From assembly GCF_038595055.1 (NCBI RefSeq), contig NZ_CP152002.1:514501-578500 (forward strand): a DNA stretch of 64,000 bases, given 5' to 3'. This stretch comes from Paenibacillus sp. FSL R7-0345 (GTDB lineage Bacteria; Bacillota; Bacilli; Paenibacillales; Paenibacillaceae). Below, piece after piece: positions 25,271 through 33,859 of the stretch. The position numbers and the translations under genes were made by a program. Numbering within the stretch: the first letter of the stretch is position 1; every line of letters begins with the position of its first letter. A model generated the notes under the pieces. The model was not told the origin of the DNA. It saw only the letters and a program-made list of their open reading frames with translations, and searched no databases.

Positions 25271-25291
25271 TTAAAATGTAAAACATTTTAA
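25271..25291. promoter_or_regulatory. AT-rich perfect palindrome at the pplA promoter
   Basis: TTAAAATGT-AAA-ACATTTTAA has nine-base arms and a three-base centre. It covers the expected -10 and start region of the pplA promoter, so it could be a repressor operator or a start-proximal RNA hairpin. Confidence 0.5.
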
Positions 25292-25301
25292 TAGACTTGG
25301 A

Positions 25302-25338
25302 AGTGACATTTATCACGTTATAAATGACAAATGTCACT
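25302..25338 (-). promoter_or_regulatory. Two FNR/CRP/Rex-type boxes upstream of pplA
   Basis: GTGA-N6-TCAC at 25302-25317 and TGA-N6-TCA at 25323-25338 have centres exactly 21 bases apart (two helical turns), and together form one larger inverted repeat. On the minus strand a TACATT at 25280-25275 gives a start near 25268, placing the nearer box at -41.5, the same geometry as the 5838 promoter. The remainder of the gap to 25640 is AT-rich with nothing else named. Confidence 0.6.
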
Positions 25339-25607
25339 CTTATTATCGGCATTGGCTTCATTTTGTTGCAGTACTATGACACTTATCAGTAAACAAAAGG
25401 GAAAATTTTAAACATCTTCTTTCTGCTCCGAAGGCATTTTAGCATATTAGAACGCTCATACATGTGAAAATAATCACTTAAACCTAAATTAATTTATCTA
25501 TACGTAATTTATCTATGCCTGGATTATATCAAATTTTAAAAGATTTGAATACCTCTTATAAAAGACTATTATGTGACAAAATCCGACGCTCCCAGCCAGC
25601 CGTTCCA

Positions 25608-25633
25608 GTTTCATAGCCGGCGCCGCCGGGTAA
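25608..25633 (+). promoter_or_regulatory. Possible sigma-B-like promoter of csbD
   Basis: GTTTCA and GGGTAA are separated by 14 bases, close to the sigma-B-family consensus GTTTAA-N12/14-GGGTAT, ending about 70 bases before the csbD start. CsbD genes are classical sigma-B targets in Bacillus. Whether this organism has sigma-B is unknown. Confidence 0.4.
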
Positions 25634-25701
25634 TTAAAGAATAGCACGTTAAACTCTGAACATACCTTACAACTACAGGGAAACTAAGGAGATGAACATG
25701 T

Positions 25702-25905
25702 ATGGACAGCAACGTATTTAAAGGGAAATGGATGCAAATTAAAGGTGAGGCCAAGAAACAGTGGGGCCAGCTCACTGACGATGATCTTAATGTAATTGAC
25801 GGAGAAAAAGATAAATTGATCGGCAAATTGCAGGAACGCTACGGCCACACGAAAGATCAGGCTGAAGAGGAATACCGGAACTGGGAGCAGTCTGTACGCA
25901 ACTAA
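25702..25905 (+). CDS. csbD: CsbD family stress protein
   Basis: A 67-residue, highly charged helical protein of the CsbD/YjbJ family. The family start is evident (NVFKGKWMQIKGEAKKQWG), as are the middle INxIDGExDKLIGKLQE-like segment and the tail AEEEYRNW. These proteins accumulate under general stress in Bacillus and enterobacteria; the molecular role is unknown. AAGGAG lies ten bases before the ATG at 25702. A small hypothetical gene follows after 54 bases. Confidence 0.9.
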   Translation: MDSNVFKGKWMQIKGEAKKQWGQLTDDDLNVIDGEKDKLIGKLQERYGHTKDQAEEEYRNWEQSVRN

Positions 25906-25959
25906 CGGTTGCTGTTCGGTTAATTAGCTAGTCACATTCGCATGAAGAGGCGGTGTCCC

Positions 25960-26226
25960 ATGTACAAGTCGACCGTCGTCACCGGCAGGATTATTGAAGT
26001 GCAGGCAGATCGTGTGCTTACCCAGCAGGGTGATATGTTCTGTACCTATAATCCCCGGTATTATAAGTTTCCTGATGCAGAGCCATGGACACAGGCTGAA
26101 TGTGAGCCGGACAAGGTGCCGGAACCTGTTATTGGAAAAATAAGCGGACAACAAGTGCCGAAACGGCGCTGGAATCCGGTGTGGCCTTTATTTTCGCCTC
26201 AGAAGAAGAGTGCAAATCGTATATGA
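25960..26226 (+). CDS. Small hypothetical protein (88 residues)
   Basis: A short frame with ATG 25960 preceded by GAAGAGGCGG; a start at 25942 (six residues longer) is possible. The product begins MYKSTVVTGRIIEVQADRVL and looks like a small beta-strand-rich protein, with a basic, Pro- and Trp-containing tail (VPKRRWNPVWPLF). No signal peptide or known motif was recognised. The stop codon lies inside the stem of a very strong terminator hairpin, so the gene and its terminator overlap. It probably shares the csbD transcript. Confidence 0.6.
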   Translation: MYKSTVVTGRIIEVQADRVLTQQGDMFCTYNPRYYKFPDAEPWTQAECEPDKVPEPVIGKISGQQVPKRRWNPVWPLFSPQKKSANRI

Positions 26227-26242
26227 TTTGCACTCTTCTTCT
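26201..26242 (+). terminator. 18-bp perfect-stem terminator
   Basis: AGAAGAAGAGTGCAAATC pairs perfectly with GATTTGCACTCTTCTTCT across a six-base loop. The A-rich and T-rich ends make it usable from both strands. Confidence 0.8.
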
Positions 26243-26367
26243 TGTTATGCGCACTTAATATTAGTATACATACGTACAGCGCGTTAGAACTGTATTTTTA
26301 TGAATTCAAGGAGCTAATATGATAGTATGGACGAGAAGCTGTTTATTCGAGCTGTGGGAGTGAGGCA

Positions 26368-27765
26368 ATGGAATATCTTAAAATCTTTTTTGTCAATACA
26401 GCGCTGCTGATAACATTGGCTTATCTGGGCAATTTAATATATAAGCACACTATTACATATGCGCCTGAACGGGTGAAAAAGATATGCTGGGTTCTTGTGG
26501 CGATTTTTGCCGGCTGGATCAGCTCGTTTTTCGGATACAGGCTGGACGAGAATGTCATCTTTGATTTGCGAATTGTGCCGCTGATCATTTCCACCCTCGC
26601 CTATCCGCAGCCGTTTATTCTTATATTGATTGGTGTGGGAACCGGAATTACGCGGCTGACCTTCGGGGTAAACGAAGCAGCGATGGCCGGCGTTATTAAT
26701 CTGTCTATTCTGGGATTTGTCTGTGCTGCTCTCAGCCTGTGGGTCAGCCGTTCTAATACAACACTCCGCTTCAAAAGACTGACGGTAATCCTTATAGTCA
26801 ACCTGGTCAATACGGTCAATATCCTTATTTTCGGCGTCATTCCGGACCGGATCTATCTGTCGGATATTATGCCGGTCACGCTGGCAGGCGGCCTGGTCCT
26901 CAGTCTGCTGTTTGCGCTGATTATCCGTGACTTCCAGCTGGAGCTGCTGCGCAATGGCCAGATTATCCGGGCCAACGAGCTGCTGTCCGCCCAGACCGAG
27001 GAGCTGCACAAGAATAAGATTGCCCTGGAGGAGCGGGCCAAGCAGCTGATGCTGGCTTCGCAGTACAAATCAGAGTTTCTGGCTACGATGTCGCATGAGC
27101 TGCGTACACCGCTGAACAGCATCATCAACCTGTCGCAATTAATAGAAGAAAACAGTGACTCTCTAAGTCCGGAGGAAACCGGGGAATATGCCGGCATTAT
27201 CCACCGCTCCGGTGAGGATCTGCTTATGCTTATTAATGATATTCTCGATTTGTCCAAGGTAGAGGCCGGGAAGCTGGATATCAGCAAGGAGGACCTGAGT
27301 GTCAGTGAAATTTCGGAGCTGCTGGTCCTGCAGTTCAGTGTAGCCGCCAAACTGAAGGGGCTGGAGTTTAAGGTTGTGAGTGAAGCAGCGGTTCCGGAAA
27401 TCATACATTCCGATCCGCAGCGGGTGCAGCAGATTCTCCGCAACCTGCTGGCTAATGCAGTTAAGTTTACTGCGGAAGGGAGCATATCCCTTAATATCCG
27501 CACGGTAGAGCAGAAGGACGGGGCCCTGTTACGTCGCTGGATCGTATTTGACGTGCAGGATACCGGCATCGGAATTGCCGCTGAGAAGCATGATATTATC
27601 TTCGAAGCCTTCCAGCAGGCGGATGTGACAATCGGCCGCAGATATGGGGGAACCGGACTGGGCCTGTCCATCAGTAACGATCTGGCAAGACTTCTGGGCG
27701 GATTTATCACCCTTCATAGTGAAGAACAAAAGGGGAGCCGCTTCTCACTGTATCTGCCTCTGTAG
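26368..27765 (+). CDS. Sensor histidine kinase with LytS-type 5TM domain
   Basis: A 465-residue membrane histidine kinase. Residues 1 to about 190 form a five- or six-helix module of the 5TMR-LYT type (segment LAYPQPFILILIGVGTGITR and later GVNEAAMAGVINL). A coiled region leads to a HisKA domain with the phospho-acceptor His in MSHELRTPLNSI, then HATPase motifs DTGIGIAAEKHDIIFEAF and GRRYGGTGLGLSI. It ends at about residue 465 with no receiver domain. 5TMR domains normally occur in LytS-like autolysin/pyruvate sensors with a different kinase type, so the pairing with HisKA is less usual. No response-regulator gene is adjacent, so it is an orphan kinase. Confidence 0.88.
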   Translation: MEYLKIFFVNTALLITLAYLGNLIYKHTITYAPERVKKICWVLVAIFAGWISSFFGYRLDENVIFDLRIVPLIISTLAYPQPFILILIGVGTGITRLTFGVNEAAMAGVINLSILGFVCAALSLWVSRSNTTLRFKRLTVILIVNLVNTVNILIFGVIPDRIYLSDIMPVTLAGGLVLSLLFALIIRDFQLELLRNGQIIRANELLSAQTEELHKNKIALEERAKQLMLASQYKSEFLATMSHELRTPLNSIINLSQLIEENSDSLSPEETGEYAGIIHRSGEDLLMLINDILDLSKVEAGKLDISKEDLSVSEISELLVLQFSVAAKLKGLEFKVVSEAAVPEIIHSDPQRVQQILRNLLANAVKFTAEGSISLNIRTVEQKDGALLRRWIVFDVQDTGIGIAAEKHDIIFEAFQQADVTIGRRYGGTGLGLSISNDLARLLGGFITLHSEEQKGSRFSLYLPL

Positions 27766-27882
27766 CTGCAGTTTAAGCGGTTTCTGCACTTCCAACTTTC
27801 TTTGTGACTTTGCTGTATTGACTTGGAACTATTGCCGAGTAGAATGGAGCCAATGCCGCATCGAAGGAGTGTTACCACCCCC

Positions 27883-29157
27883 ATGAACATCATGAGAAAC
27901 AGGCTGCCCGGAACTCGTACCAAGCGTATCCGTAAGGCTTCCGTCCACCGCAACAATCTGAAAATTGCTACAATTGAAGGAATCCCCTCAACGATCTTTC
28001 AAGTGCTGCTGCAAGGGCAGTTTCTGACGGGATTTCTGCTCTATTTGGGAGCCAGCTCAAGCCAGATCGGATTTGTGCTAGCGCTTACCACACTGGTCAA
28101 TGTTGCCCAGATAGGTGTGGCGTTTCTGATTCAGAAGCTGCCCAGCCGCAAGTGGGCGATGGTCCTTTTTACCGGAATGCACCGTCTGCTCTGGGGAGCT
28201 ACAGGACTGGTCCCGTTTATTTTTCCCGAGAAACATTGGGTTACAGCTTTTGTAATATTGTATACAACCGCATTTATATCCAGTACAGCAGGCGGAATGC
28301 TGTGGAACTCCATGATCAGCGACCTTGTTCCTGCACGGGTGAGGGGACGTTATTTCGGAATCCGCAATACGCTTTTGAATGCGCTGGGCAGCCTGGTGAT
28401 GTATGGCGGAGGCGTTGTGCTGGACCGTTATCCCGGCGGGCATGGCTTTCTCATTGTGTATATTGTTGTATGGGTTTGCGCGATCGCCAACATTGCGGTC
28501 TTCTGCTTTTATCCCGATGTCCCGTTTGAAAAATCAGAGGAGAAGTTTTTCCTGCCGATGTTCAGGAAACCGCTTCACGATAAGCTGTTTATGAAGTCAA
28601 CGCTGTTTCTCGCCGCCTGGCTGCTGCTGCAAAACCTGACTGTCCCGTTATATTCATACGTTATGCTGCAGCTGCTTCATATTAACTATCAGACGCTTTC
28701 GCTGCTCAATGTATCACAAACGGTGGTCATGATGGCAAGCTTCTATGTCTGGGGTAATCTGAATGCCAGGTACAGCAATAAACGGCTGCTGCTGTGGACA
28801 CTGCCGATCATTGCACTGTCCTCGCTGATGTGGGGCATGCTGTCCGTGCTGCCGATGCTGCCGGTGCTGTTTGCAGCGCATATTATTTTTGGTATGGGCG
28901 TCGGGGGCTTTAACCAGCTGGCGTTTAATTTCATTATCGGTGATACCCCGAAGAAGGAGCGGCCGATGTACATGGCGATGTATGCGGCGCTAACCGGACT
29001 CGCGGCCTTTTTCGGTCCGCTGCTCGGGGGTAAAATATATGAGTGGATTGTGGACTGGCCTAACTGGACGCAAATTTACGGTATGCAGATTGTTGTAGGA
29101 GTGCTGATGATCACGCTGGCCCTGCTGCTGGGGCGCCGGGTACTTCGGGATGAATAA
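27883..29157 (+). CDS. MFS transporter
   Basis: A 424-residue major facilitator superfamily transporter with about 12 hydrophobic segments. The inter-helix motif GRYFGIRNTLLNALG after DLVPARVR resembles the conserved loop 2-3/4-5 arginine motifs of the family. The substrate cannot be inferred. ATG 27883 is used; AAGGAG lies about 14 bases upstream, a long spacing, and the frame is open to 27823, so an earlier start (ATG 27844) is possible. It is followed after 41 bases by the NAD(P)-binding gene. Confidence 0.78.
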   Translation: MNIMRNRLPGTRTKRIRKASVHRNNLKIATIEGIPSTIFQVLLQGQFLTGFLLYLGASSSQIGFVLALTTLVNVAQIGVAFLIQKLPSRKWAMVLFTGMHRLLWGATGLVPFIFPEKHWVTAFVILYTTAFISSTAGGMLWNSMISDLVPARVRGRYFGIRNTLLNALGSLVMYGGGVVLDRYPGGHGFLIVYIVVWVCAIANIAVFCFYPDVPFEKSEEKFFLPMFRKPLHDKLFMKSTLFLAAWLLLQNLTVPLYSYVMLQLLHINYQTLSLLNVSQTVVMMASFYVWGNLNARYSNKRLLLWTLPIIALSSLMWGMLSVLPMLPVLFAAHIIFGMGVGGFNQLAFNFIIGDTPKKERPMYMAMYAALTGLAAFFGPLLGGKIYEWIVDWPNWTQIYGMQIVVGVLMITLALLLGRRVLRDE

Positions 29158-29198
29158 CAGCAGCATCATGCTGTAAATAACAGGGGGGAGAGGTCGGA

Positions 29199-29861
29199 AT
29201 GACGAGGATAGCAGTAGTTTTGGGAGCCACGGGTCTGGTCGGTGAGGCGGTTACACGCGAATTGCTTGCAGGGGATTGGGCTGAGGTGCGTGTGCTTGTC
29301 CGCCGCAGGCTTGCGCTGACCGATTCCCGGCTGAAGCAGGTTATAGTGGACTGGGAGCAGCTCGGGCAATACAAGGAGCAATTCGCCGGAGCGTACGCTG
29401 TTTTCTGCTGCCTGGGTACGACAATTAAACAAGCCGGCTCGCAGGAGCAGTTCGAACGGGTAGACCTGCATTATCCGCTGGAGGCAGCCGCGCTGGCCAA
29501 AGCAAGCGGAGTGAAGCAGTTCCTGGTTGTCTCCTCCATGGGGGCAAGCGCGAAATCCGGCAATTTCTACATCCGGACAAAAGGTCGGGCTGAAGACGGT
29601 CTGGCTGCCGCCGGCTTCCATGGCCTGCATATTTTCCGGCCTTCCCTGCTGCTGGGTGAACGTGCGCAGTTCAGGCTGGGTGAACGTGCCGGGGCTGTGA
29701 TCATGAAGGCGTTTGATTTTGCAATGGTCGGCAAGCTGGCCCGCTACCGGGCTATTCCGGGTGCCAAGGTGGCCAAGGCTATGGTGAATATCGCGCTTGC
29801 AGATACAGGCGGGACACATATTTACACTAATGAAGTTATTCATGTCATCGGCGGACGCTGA
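29199..29861 (+). CDS. NAD(P)-binding oxidoreductase (HTATIP2/atypical SDR type)
   Basis: A 220-residue Rossmann-fold protein. The nucleotide loop VVLGATGLVGEAV is at the N-terminus, followed by a VRRR segment typical of NADP preference and VSSMGASAKSGNFYIRTKG, where a Ser and a downstream Y-x3-K resemble the SDR catalytic arrangement. The region FRPSLLLGER is also characteristic of this group (HTATIP2/TIP30-like and Bacillus YbdK-neighbour proteins). The substrate is unknown. GGGGGGAGAGG precedes the ATG. Confidence 0.8.
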   Translation: MTRIAVVLGATGLVGEAVTRELLAGDWAEVRVLVRRRLALTDSRLKQVIVDWEQLGQYKEQFAGAYAVFCCLGTTIKQAGSQEQFERVDLHYPLEAAALAKASGVKQFLVVSSMGASAKSGNFYIRTKGRAEDGLAAAGFHGLHIFRPSLLLGERAQFRLGERAGAVIMKAFDFAMVGKLARYRAIPGAKVAKAMVNIALADTGGTHIYTNEVIHVIGGR

Positions 29862-29945
29862 CAATCAGGAAAGTTTGCAATACACAGAGCCGAGGACTTA
29901 CAATGGGACATAATCATTTGTACATAATGACAGGAGGAACAGATA

Positions 29946-30326
29946 ATGAGTAAGAAACAAATCGCGACAACAGCGGCACCAGGCGCAATCGGACCGTACA
30001 GCCAGGCTATCGCAGCCGGCAATTGGGTATACACTTCCGGACAGCTTGGCTTAAACCCGGAAACCGGAGAACTGGCAGGAAGCGTTCAGGAACAGGCCCG
30101 CCAGTCACTCAGCAATGTAAAGGCGATTCTGGAGGAAGCCGGCGCATCGATGGATCAGGTTGTAAAAACCACAGTATATCTGAAGGACATGAACGACTTT
30201 GCTGCTGTTAACGAAGTGTACAGCACTTTCTTCACTGAGCCTTATCCGGCCCGCAGTGCAGTAGAGGTTGCCCGCCTGCCTAAAGACGGTCTGGTTGAGA
30301 TCGAAGCAGTAGCGCGCAAGAAATAA
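29946..30326 (+). CDS. ridA: RidA family enamine/imine deaminase
   Basis: A 126-residue RidA/YjgF/YabJ protein that hydrolyses reactive enamine/imine intermediates formed by PLP enzymes. The family signatures are visible: [12 protein letters not shown] at the N-terminus, [10 protein letters not shown], and the C-terminal [21 protein letters not shown], with the substrate-binding Arg. Length is standard for the trimeric family. A clear AGGAGGAAC ribosome site precedes the ATG, and a terminator follows. Confidence 0.95.
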   Translation: MSKKQIATTAAPGAIGPYSQAIAAGNWVYTSGQLGLNPETGELAGSVQEQARQSLSNVKAILEEAGASMDQVVKTTVYLKDMNDFAAVNEVYSTFFTEPYPARSAVEVARLPKDGLVEIEAVARKK

Positions 30327-30337
30327 GAATCAAGACA

Positions 30338-30376
30338 AACCCGCTGAACCGGTTAAACCGGGACTGCGGGTTTTTT
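30338..30376 (+). terminator. Terminator after ridA
   Basis: AACCCGC pairs with GCGGGTT around an inner CCGGTTTAACCGG-type stem and is followed by six T residues. Confidence 0.85.
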
Positions 30377-30397
30377 GTGCCGGCAGGCTTTCGCAGG

Positions 30398-31156
30398 TTA
30401 GGCTGTTCTGCGCCGCGGCGTAAGCGTCAGCCACAGGCTGTACAGCAGGAGGAGGCCGGCGGCAATGGAACCGGTGAGGAAGACATTCTCTGTATCCCGC
30501 TGCTCCAGGGCGATAGCGATAAAGGCCCATACAAACACCAGCGGGAAGATGCTGTCACGGTACGGGTAGCTGACCAGTACGGCAAGCAGAGTGCCGACAA
30601 TCAGCATAATCACCGCCCATACCGTACCGTCCAGGCCGAACCCGCCCCAGTCATTCTTTTTCAGCACGACAGATACATTGACAATAGTGGCGACGGAAAT
30701 CCAGCCGAGATAGATACTGAACGGCAGGCGGATCAGCCAGTTTTCGCCCGTGGTCGGACGGTCGATCAGTCTGGTTTTGCGGTAAACGACAATCAGGGAC
30801 ACCAGCAGCAGCACCATTGCGGCGAGTGACAGCTCGATGTATAAATAATGCCACAGAATCAGCCAGCTCATATTAAAAATACAGCTGAGGATGAACCAGA
30901 TGCCGATGGACTGTACCGAATCCCTGGAGCCGGTGCCGGAGCGGAACTGGTAGATAACAAACCCGGCCAGCAGCAGATAAATGAGTGACCAGATGGAAAA
31001 AGCGTAGCCGGCCGGAGTAAGGTAAGTATGATATTTGTCGGAAATTTCACCGGTGCTGTTGCCGCCAAGCGGCAGTGCTACAGACAGGGTGTTAACCAGG
31101 ATAACCCCGAGGAAGAACAGCAGATTCCACCACTTAAACGGATTGTTACGTGTCAT
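30398..31156 (-). CDS. TspO-like tryptophan-rich membrane protein
   Basis: A 252-residue integral membrane protein with about seven helices and many Trp residues, of the type annotated as tryptophan-rich sensory protein (TspO/MBR-related). The early TPAGYAFSIWSLIYLLL segment corresponds to the conserved P-x-x-x-F-x-x-x-W region of that group. True TspO is about 160 residues with five helices, so this is the longer relative. Ligands and function are unknown. It is divergent from the GH31 gene and shares a 200-bp intergenic region with two palindromes. Confidence 0.75.
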   Translation of the reverse strand: MTRNNPFKWWNLLFFLGVILVNTLSVALPLGGNSTGEISDKYHTYLTPAGYAFSIWSLIYLLLAGFVIYQFRSGTGSRDSVQSIGIWFILSCIFNMSWLILWHYLYIELSLAAMVLLLVSLIVVYRKTRLIDRPTTGENWLIRLPFSIYLGWISVATIVNVSVVLKKNDWGGFGLDGTVWAVIMLIVGTLLAVLVSYPYRDSIFPLVFVWAFIAIALEQRDTENVFLTGSIAAGLLLLYSLWLTLTPRRRTA

Positions 31157-31193
31157 AATGAATTCACTCCCAGCTTCGTATTTTTCTTATGTG

Positions 31194-31271
31194 AGGTCTT
31201 GACCTAAATAGAATATACCCGCTTTATCTGCAATTCAGACTAACTTTAGCAAAAAAATGACCTGCAGGTCA
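31194..31271. promoter_or_regulatory. Two palindromes with AGGTC/GACCT half-sites between divergent genes
   Basis: AGGTC-TT-GACCT (31194-31205) and the perfect 14-mer TGACCTGCAGGTCA (31258-31271) use the same half-site in opposite arrangement, 65 bases apart. Both lie between the divergent TspO-like and GH31 genes, and could be operators of a shared regulator. Confidence 0.4.
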
Positions 31272-31355
31272 TAAAATTAACGGATAGCCTGCCGTAAAGT
31301 GAGGGTAATATGTATTTATTACAAGAAGGTGCACGTAAGGAGGGGGCAAGCGAAA

Positions 31356-33803
31356 ATGGAGAGCAGTGAAGCAATCCGCCCGGAAAAAATGGGCCCGCTG
31401 GTCATGACGGAAACCTGGAATACCCCGGGGAGTGTGGAATCCTGGGAGCGTTCGGAGAGTATTTACATTGTCCGCGGTGAGTGTGCAGGCATCGCCTTTT
31501 TCTTTTTAAATGATGAGACTTTCCGGATGAAGCTGTTTCACGGTGAGGTGCCGGATCTGACGACAACGCCGGCTGTACTGGCAGAAAGCTGTATCCCGCA
31601 TCTTTTTCCGGTGGAGGAGAATGAAGACCAGCTAATTTTTACGACAAGCAGCATCAAGCTGATTATAGAAAAGACATCCTTTATGATCCGTGTGGAGAAT
31701 CTGTCGGGAAAAGTAATTATGCAGCAGAATCTGACAAGCTGGAACCCGCGCGGGGCCAGCCATGCGGAGTATGATATGCAGCCGGATTCGCATTTTTACG
31801 GGCTGGGTGAGAAGTCGAGCTTCCTGGATAAGCGCGGGGAACGTTATACCAACTGGAACACGGATGTGTTTGCTCCCCACCTGCCGGAAATCGAAGCCCT
31901 GTATGAATCCATTCCGCTGCTGATCCACATGCACGGTGAGCTTACCTATGGCTTGTTCCTCGATAATACGGGCCGCAGTGATTTTGACATGCGTTCGCAC
32001 GGGGTAGCTTTTACAGTCGGCTGCTCGACGGGAGATTACGATATTTATTTTATTAACGGTCCGGAGATAAAGGATGTTGTCAAAAGATACACCGCTCTCA
32101 CCGGACGGATCGCTCTTCCGCCAAAGTGGGCCATCGGCTATCACCAGTCGCGCTACAGCTACATGAATCAGCAGGAGGTGCTGCAGCTGGCCCGGACCTT
32201 CCGTGAGAAGAATATCCCGTGTGATGTTATCTATCTGGACATTCATTATATGGACGAGTACCGGGTGTTCACCTTCGATCCGGTTAATTTCCCTGATCCG
32301 GCTAAAATGATTGCTGAGCTGGGTGAGCTTGGGGTGCGCATCGTGCCCATTGTAGATCCCGGTGTCAAAAAAGACCCGAAATACGAGGTGTACAAGGAAG
32401 GTGTCCTGAACAAGCATTTCTGCCGCAGGCTGGAGGGGGATATTTTCTTCGGTGAAGTGTGGCCGGGCATTAGTGCGTTCCCTGATTTCAGTGACAGCCG
32501 GACTGCCGAGTGGTGGGGGGATCTGCACAAATATTACACAGATCTGGGCATCCAGGGCATCTGGAATGATATGAATGAGCCGGCGGTGTTCAACGAATCG
32601 AAAACGATGGATCTCGATGTGATGCACTTCAATGACGGGCGTCCGGTTACCCATGAGGAATACCACAATCTGTACGGCATGATGATGTCAAAAGCGACCT
32701 ATGAGGGTCTGGCGGAGCATATGGCGGGGGAGCGGCCTTTTGTGCTGACCAGAGCCGGTTATGCCGGCATCCAGCGGTACGCTGCAGTGTGGACCGGGGA
32801 TAACCGCAGCTTCTGGGAGCATATGGCGATGGCGATTCCGATGGTGCTTAATATGGGACTGTCGGGACTGGCTTTTGCCGGTCCGGATATCGGCGGCTTT
32901 GCCCACCATACATCGGCACAATTACTGGTACGGTGGACGCAGATGGGGGTGTTCTTCCCGTACTGCCGTAACCATTCCTCGATTGGTACACTGCGCCAGG
33001 AGCCTTGGTCGTTCGGTGCAGAAGTCGAGGGGATTTTGCGTGAATTCATCGGGCTGCGGTATCGCTGGATGCCGCATATTTATAATCTTTTCCATGAAGC
33101 TGAAATGTCCGGACTGCCGGTGATCCGGCCGCTGATTCTGGAATATCCGCGTGATCCGCATGTGACCAATCTATGCGACCAGTTCCTGCTGGGAGATAAC
33201 GTGCTGATCGCCCCGGTCTACCGTCCGGATACCGATCACCGCTCGGTGTATCTGCCGGAAGGCTGCTGGCTGGATTATTGGGACGGCGAGGTGCATGAGG
33301 GCGGCAAGCATATTCTTGCAGCTGCGCCGCTGCACATCATGCCGATGTATGTGAAGGCGGGAAGTTTTACAGCGGAGGGCCCGCTGAAGCAGTATGCGCA
33401 GGAAGAAACTGCGGAGACGGTTATTTTCCACTTATACGGGGCTAAGGCGGAGGAGGATTTCACGGCCTCGTTCTCACTGTATGAGGATGACGGGCACAGC
33501 TTTGCTTACCGCAAAGGGGCATATTCACAGATCACTGTGGAGGCAAAAGGGATGGGAGACGGGCTACTGCTGACCTGGTCTTACACGAGTGATGCCTACA
33601 AGCCGCCGCGGGAGATGCTGCGCTTCGCGCTGTGCTACCCGTTCTTCGCTGCAGATGATGTGGACGGGCTGTCTGAGATCAGTCTGGATGAGCTGAAGGA
33701 AGGGCGCCAGGGCTGGGCCCGCAACGGAAAAAGCGGCGCAATTATCGTTCAGGTTCCGGATGAGCAGGGCGGCGGAGAGCTGCGGATCAGAGCAGGCGAG
33801 TAG
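31356..33803 (+). CDS. Glycoside hydrolase family 31 (alpha-glucosidase type)
   Basis: An 815-residue cytoplasmic retaining glycosidase of family GH31. The nucleophile Asp lies in GIWNDMNEPAVF and the acid/base Asp in the AVWTGDNRS region. The substrate-site segments PPKWAIGYHQSRYSY and FAGPDIGGF are typical of alpha-glucosidases. The start at 31356 is set by AAGGAGGGGG nine bases upstream; the frame itself opens at 31299. No signal peptide. It is a single-gene unit closed by a terminator; with no sugar transporter nearby, it may act on imported maltose-type oligosaccharides. Confidence 0.93.
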   Translation: MESSEAIRPEKMGPLVMTETWNTPGSVESWERSESIYIVRGECAGIAFFFLNDETFRMKLFHGEVPDLTTTPAVLAESCIPHLFPVEENEDQLIFTTSSIKLIIEKTSFMIRVENLSGKVIMQQNLTSWNPRGASHAEYDMQPDSHFYGLGEKSSFLDKRGERYTNWNTDVFAPHLPEIEALYESIPLLIHMHGELTYGLFLDNTGRSDFDMRSHGVAFTVGCSTGDYDIYFINGPEIKDVVKRYTALTGRIALPPKWAIGYHQSRYSYMNQQEVLQLARTFREKNIPCDVIYLDIHYMDEYRVFTFDPVNFPDPAKMIAELGELGVRIVPIVDPGVKKDPKYEVYKEGVLNKHFCRRLEGDIFFGEVWPGISAFPDFSDSRTAEWWGDLHKYYTDLGIQGIWNDMNEPAVFNESKTMDLDVMHFNDGRPVTHEEYHNLYGMMMSKATYEGLAEHMAGERPFVLTRAGYAGIQRYAAVWTGDNRSFWEHMAMAIPMVLNMGLSGLAFAGPDIGGFAHHTSAQLLVRWTQMGVFFPYCRNHSSIGTLRQEPWSFGAEVEGILREFIGLRYRWMPHIYNLFHEAEMSGLPVIRPLILEYPRDPHVTNLCDQFLLGDNVLIAPVYRPDTDHRSVYLPEGCWLDYWDGEVHEGGKHILAAAPLHIMPMYVKAGSFTAEGPLKQYAQEETAETVIFHLYGAKAEEDFTASFSLYEDDGHSFAYRKGAYSQITVEAKGMGDGLLLTWSYTSDAYKPPREMLRFALCYPFFAADDVDGLSEISLDELKEGRQGWARNGKSGAIIVQVPDEQGGGELRIRAGE

Positions 33804-33830
33804 CGGATTGGATGTGTTGGAGTAGGGCGA

Positions 33831-33859
33831 GGGCTGCCTTTTTTGGAGGCAGCCCTTTT
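33831..33859 (+). terminator. Terminator after the GH31 gene
   Basis: GGGCTGCC and GGCAGCCC form an eight-base stem around a T-rich loop, followed by TTTTATT. Confidence 0.75.
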
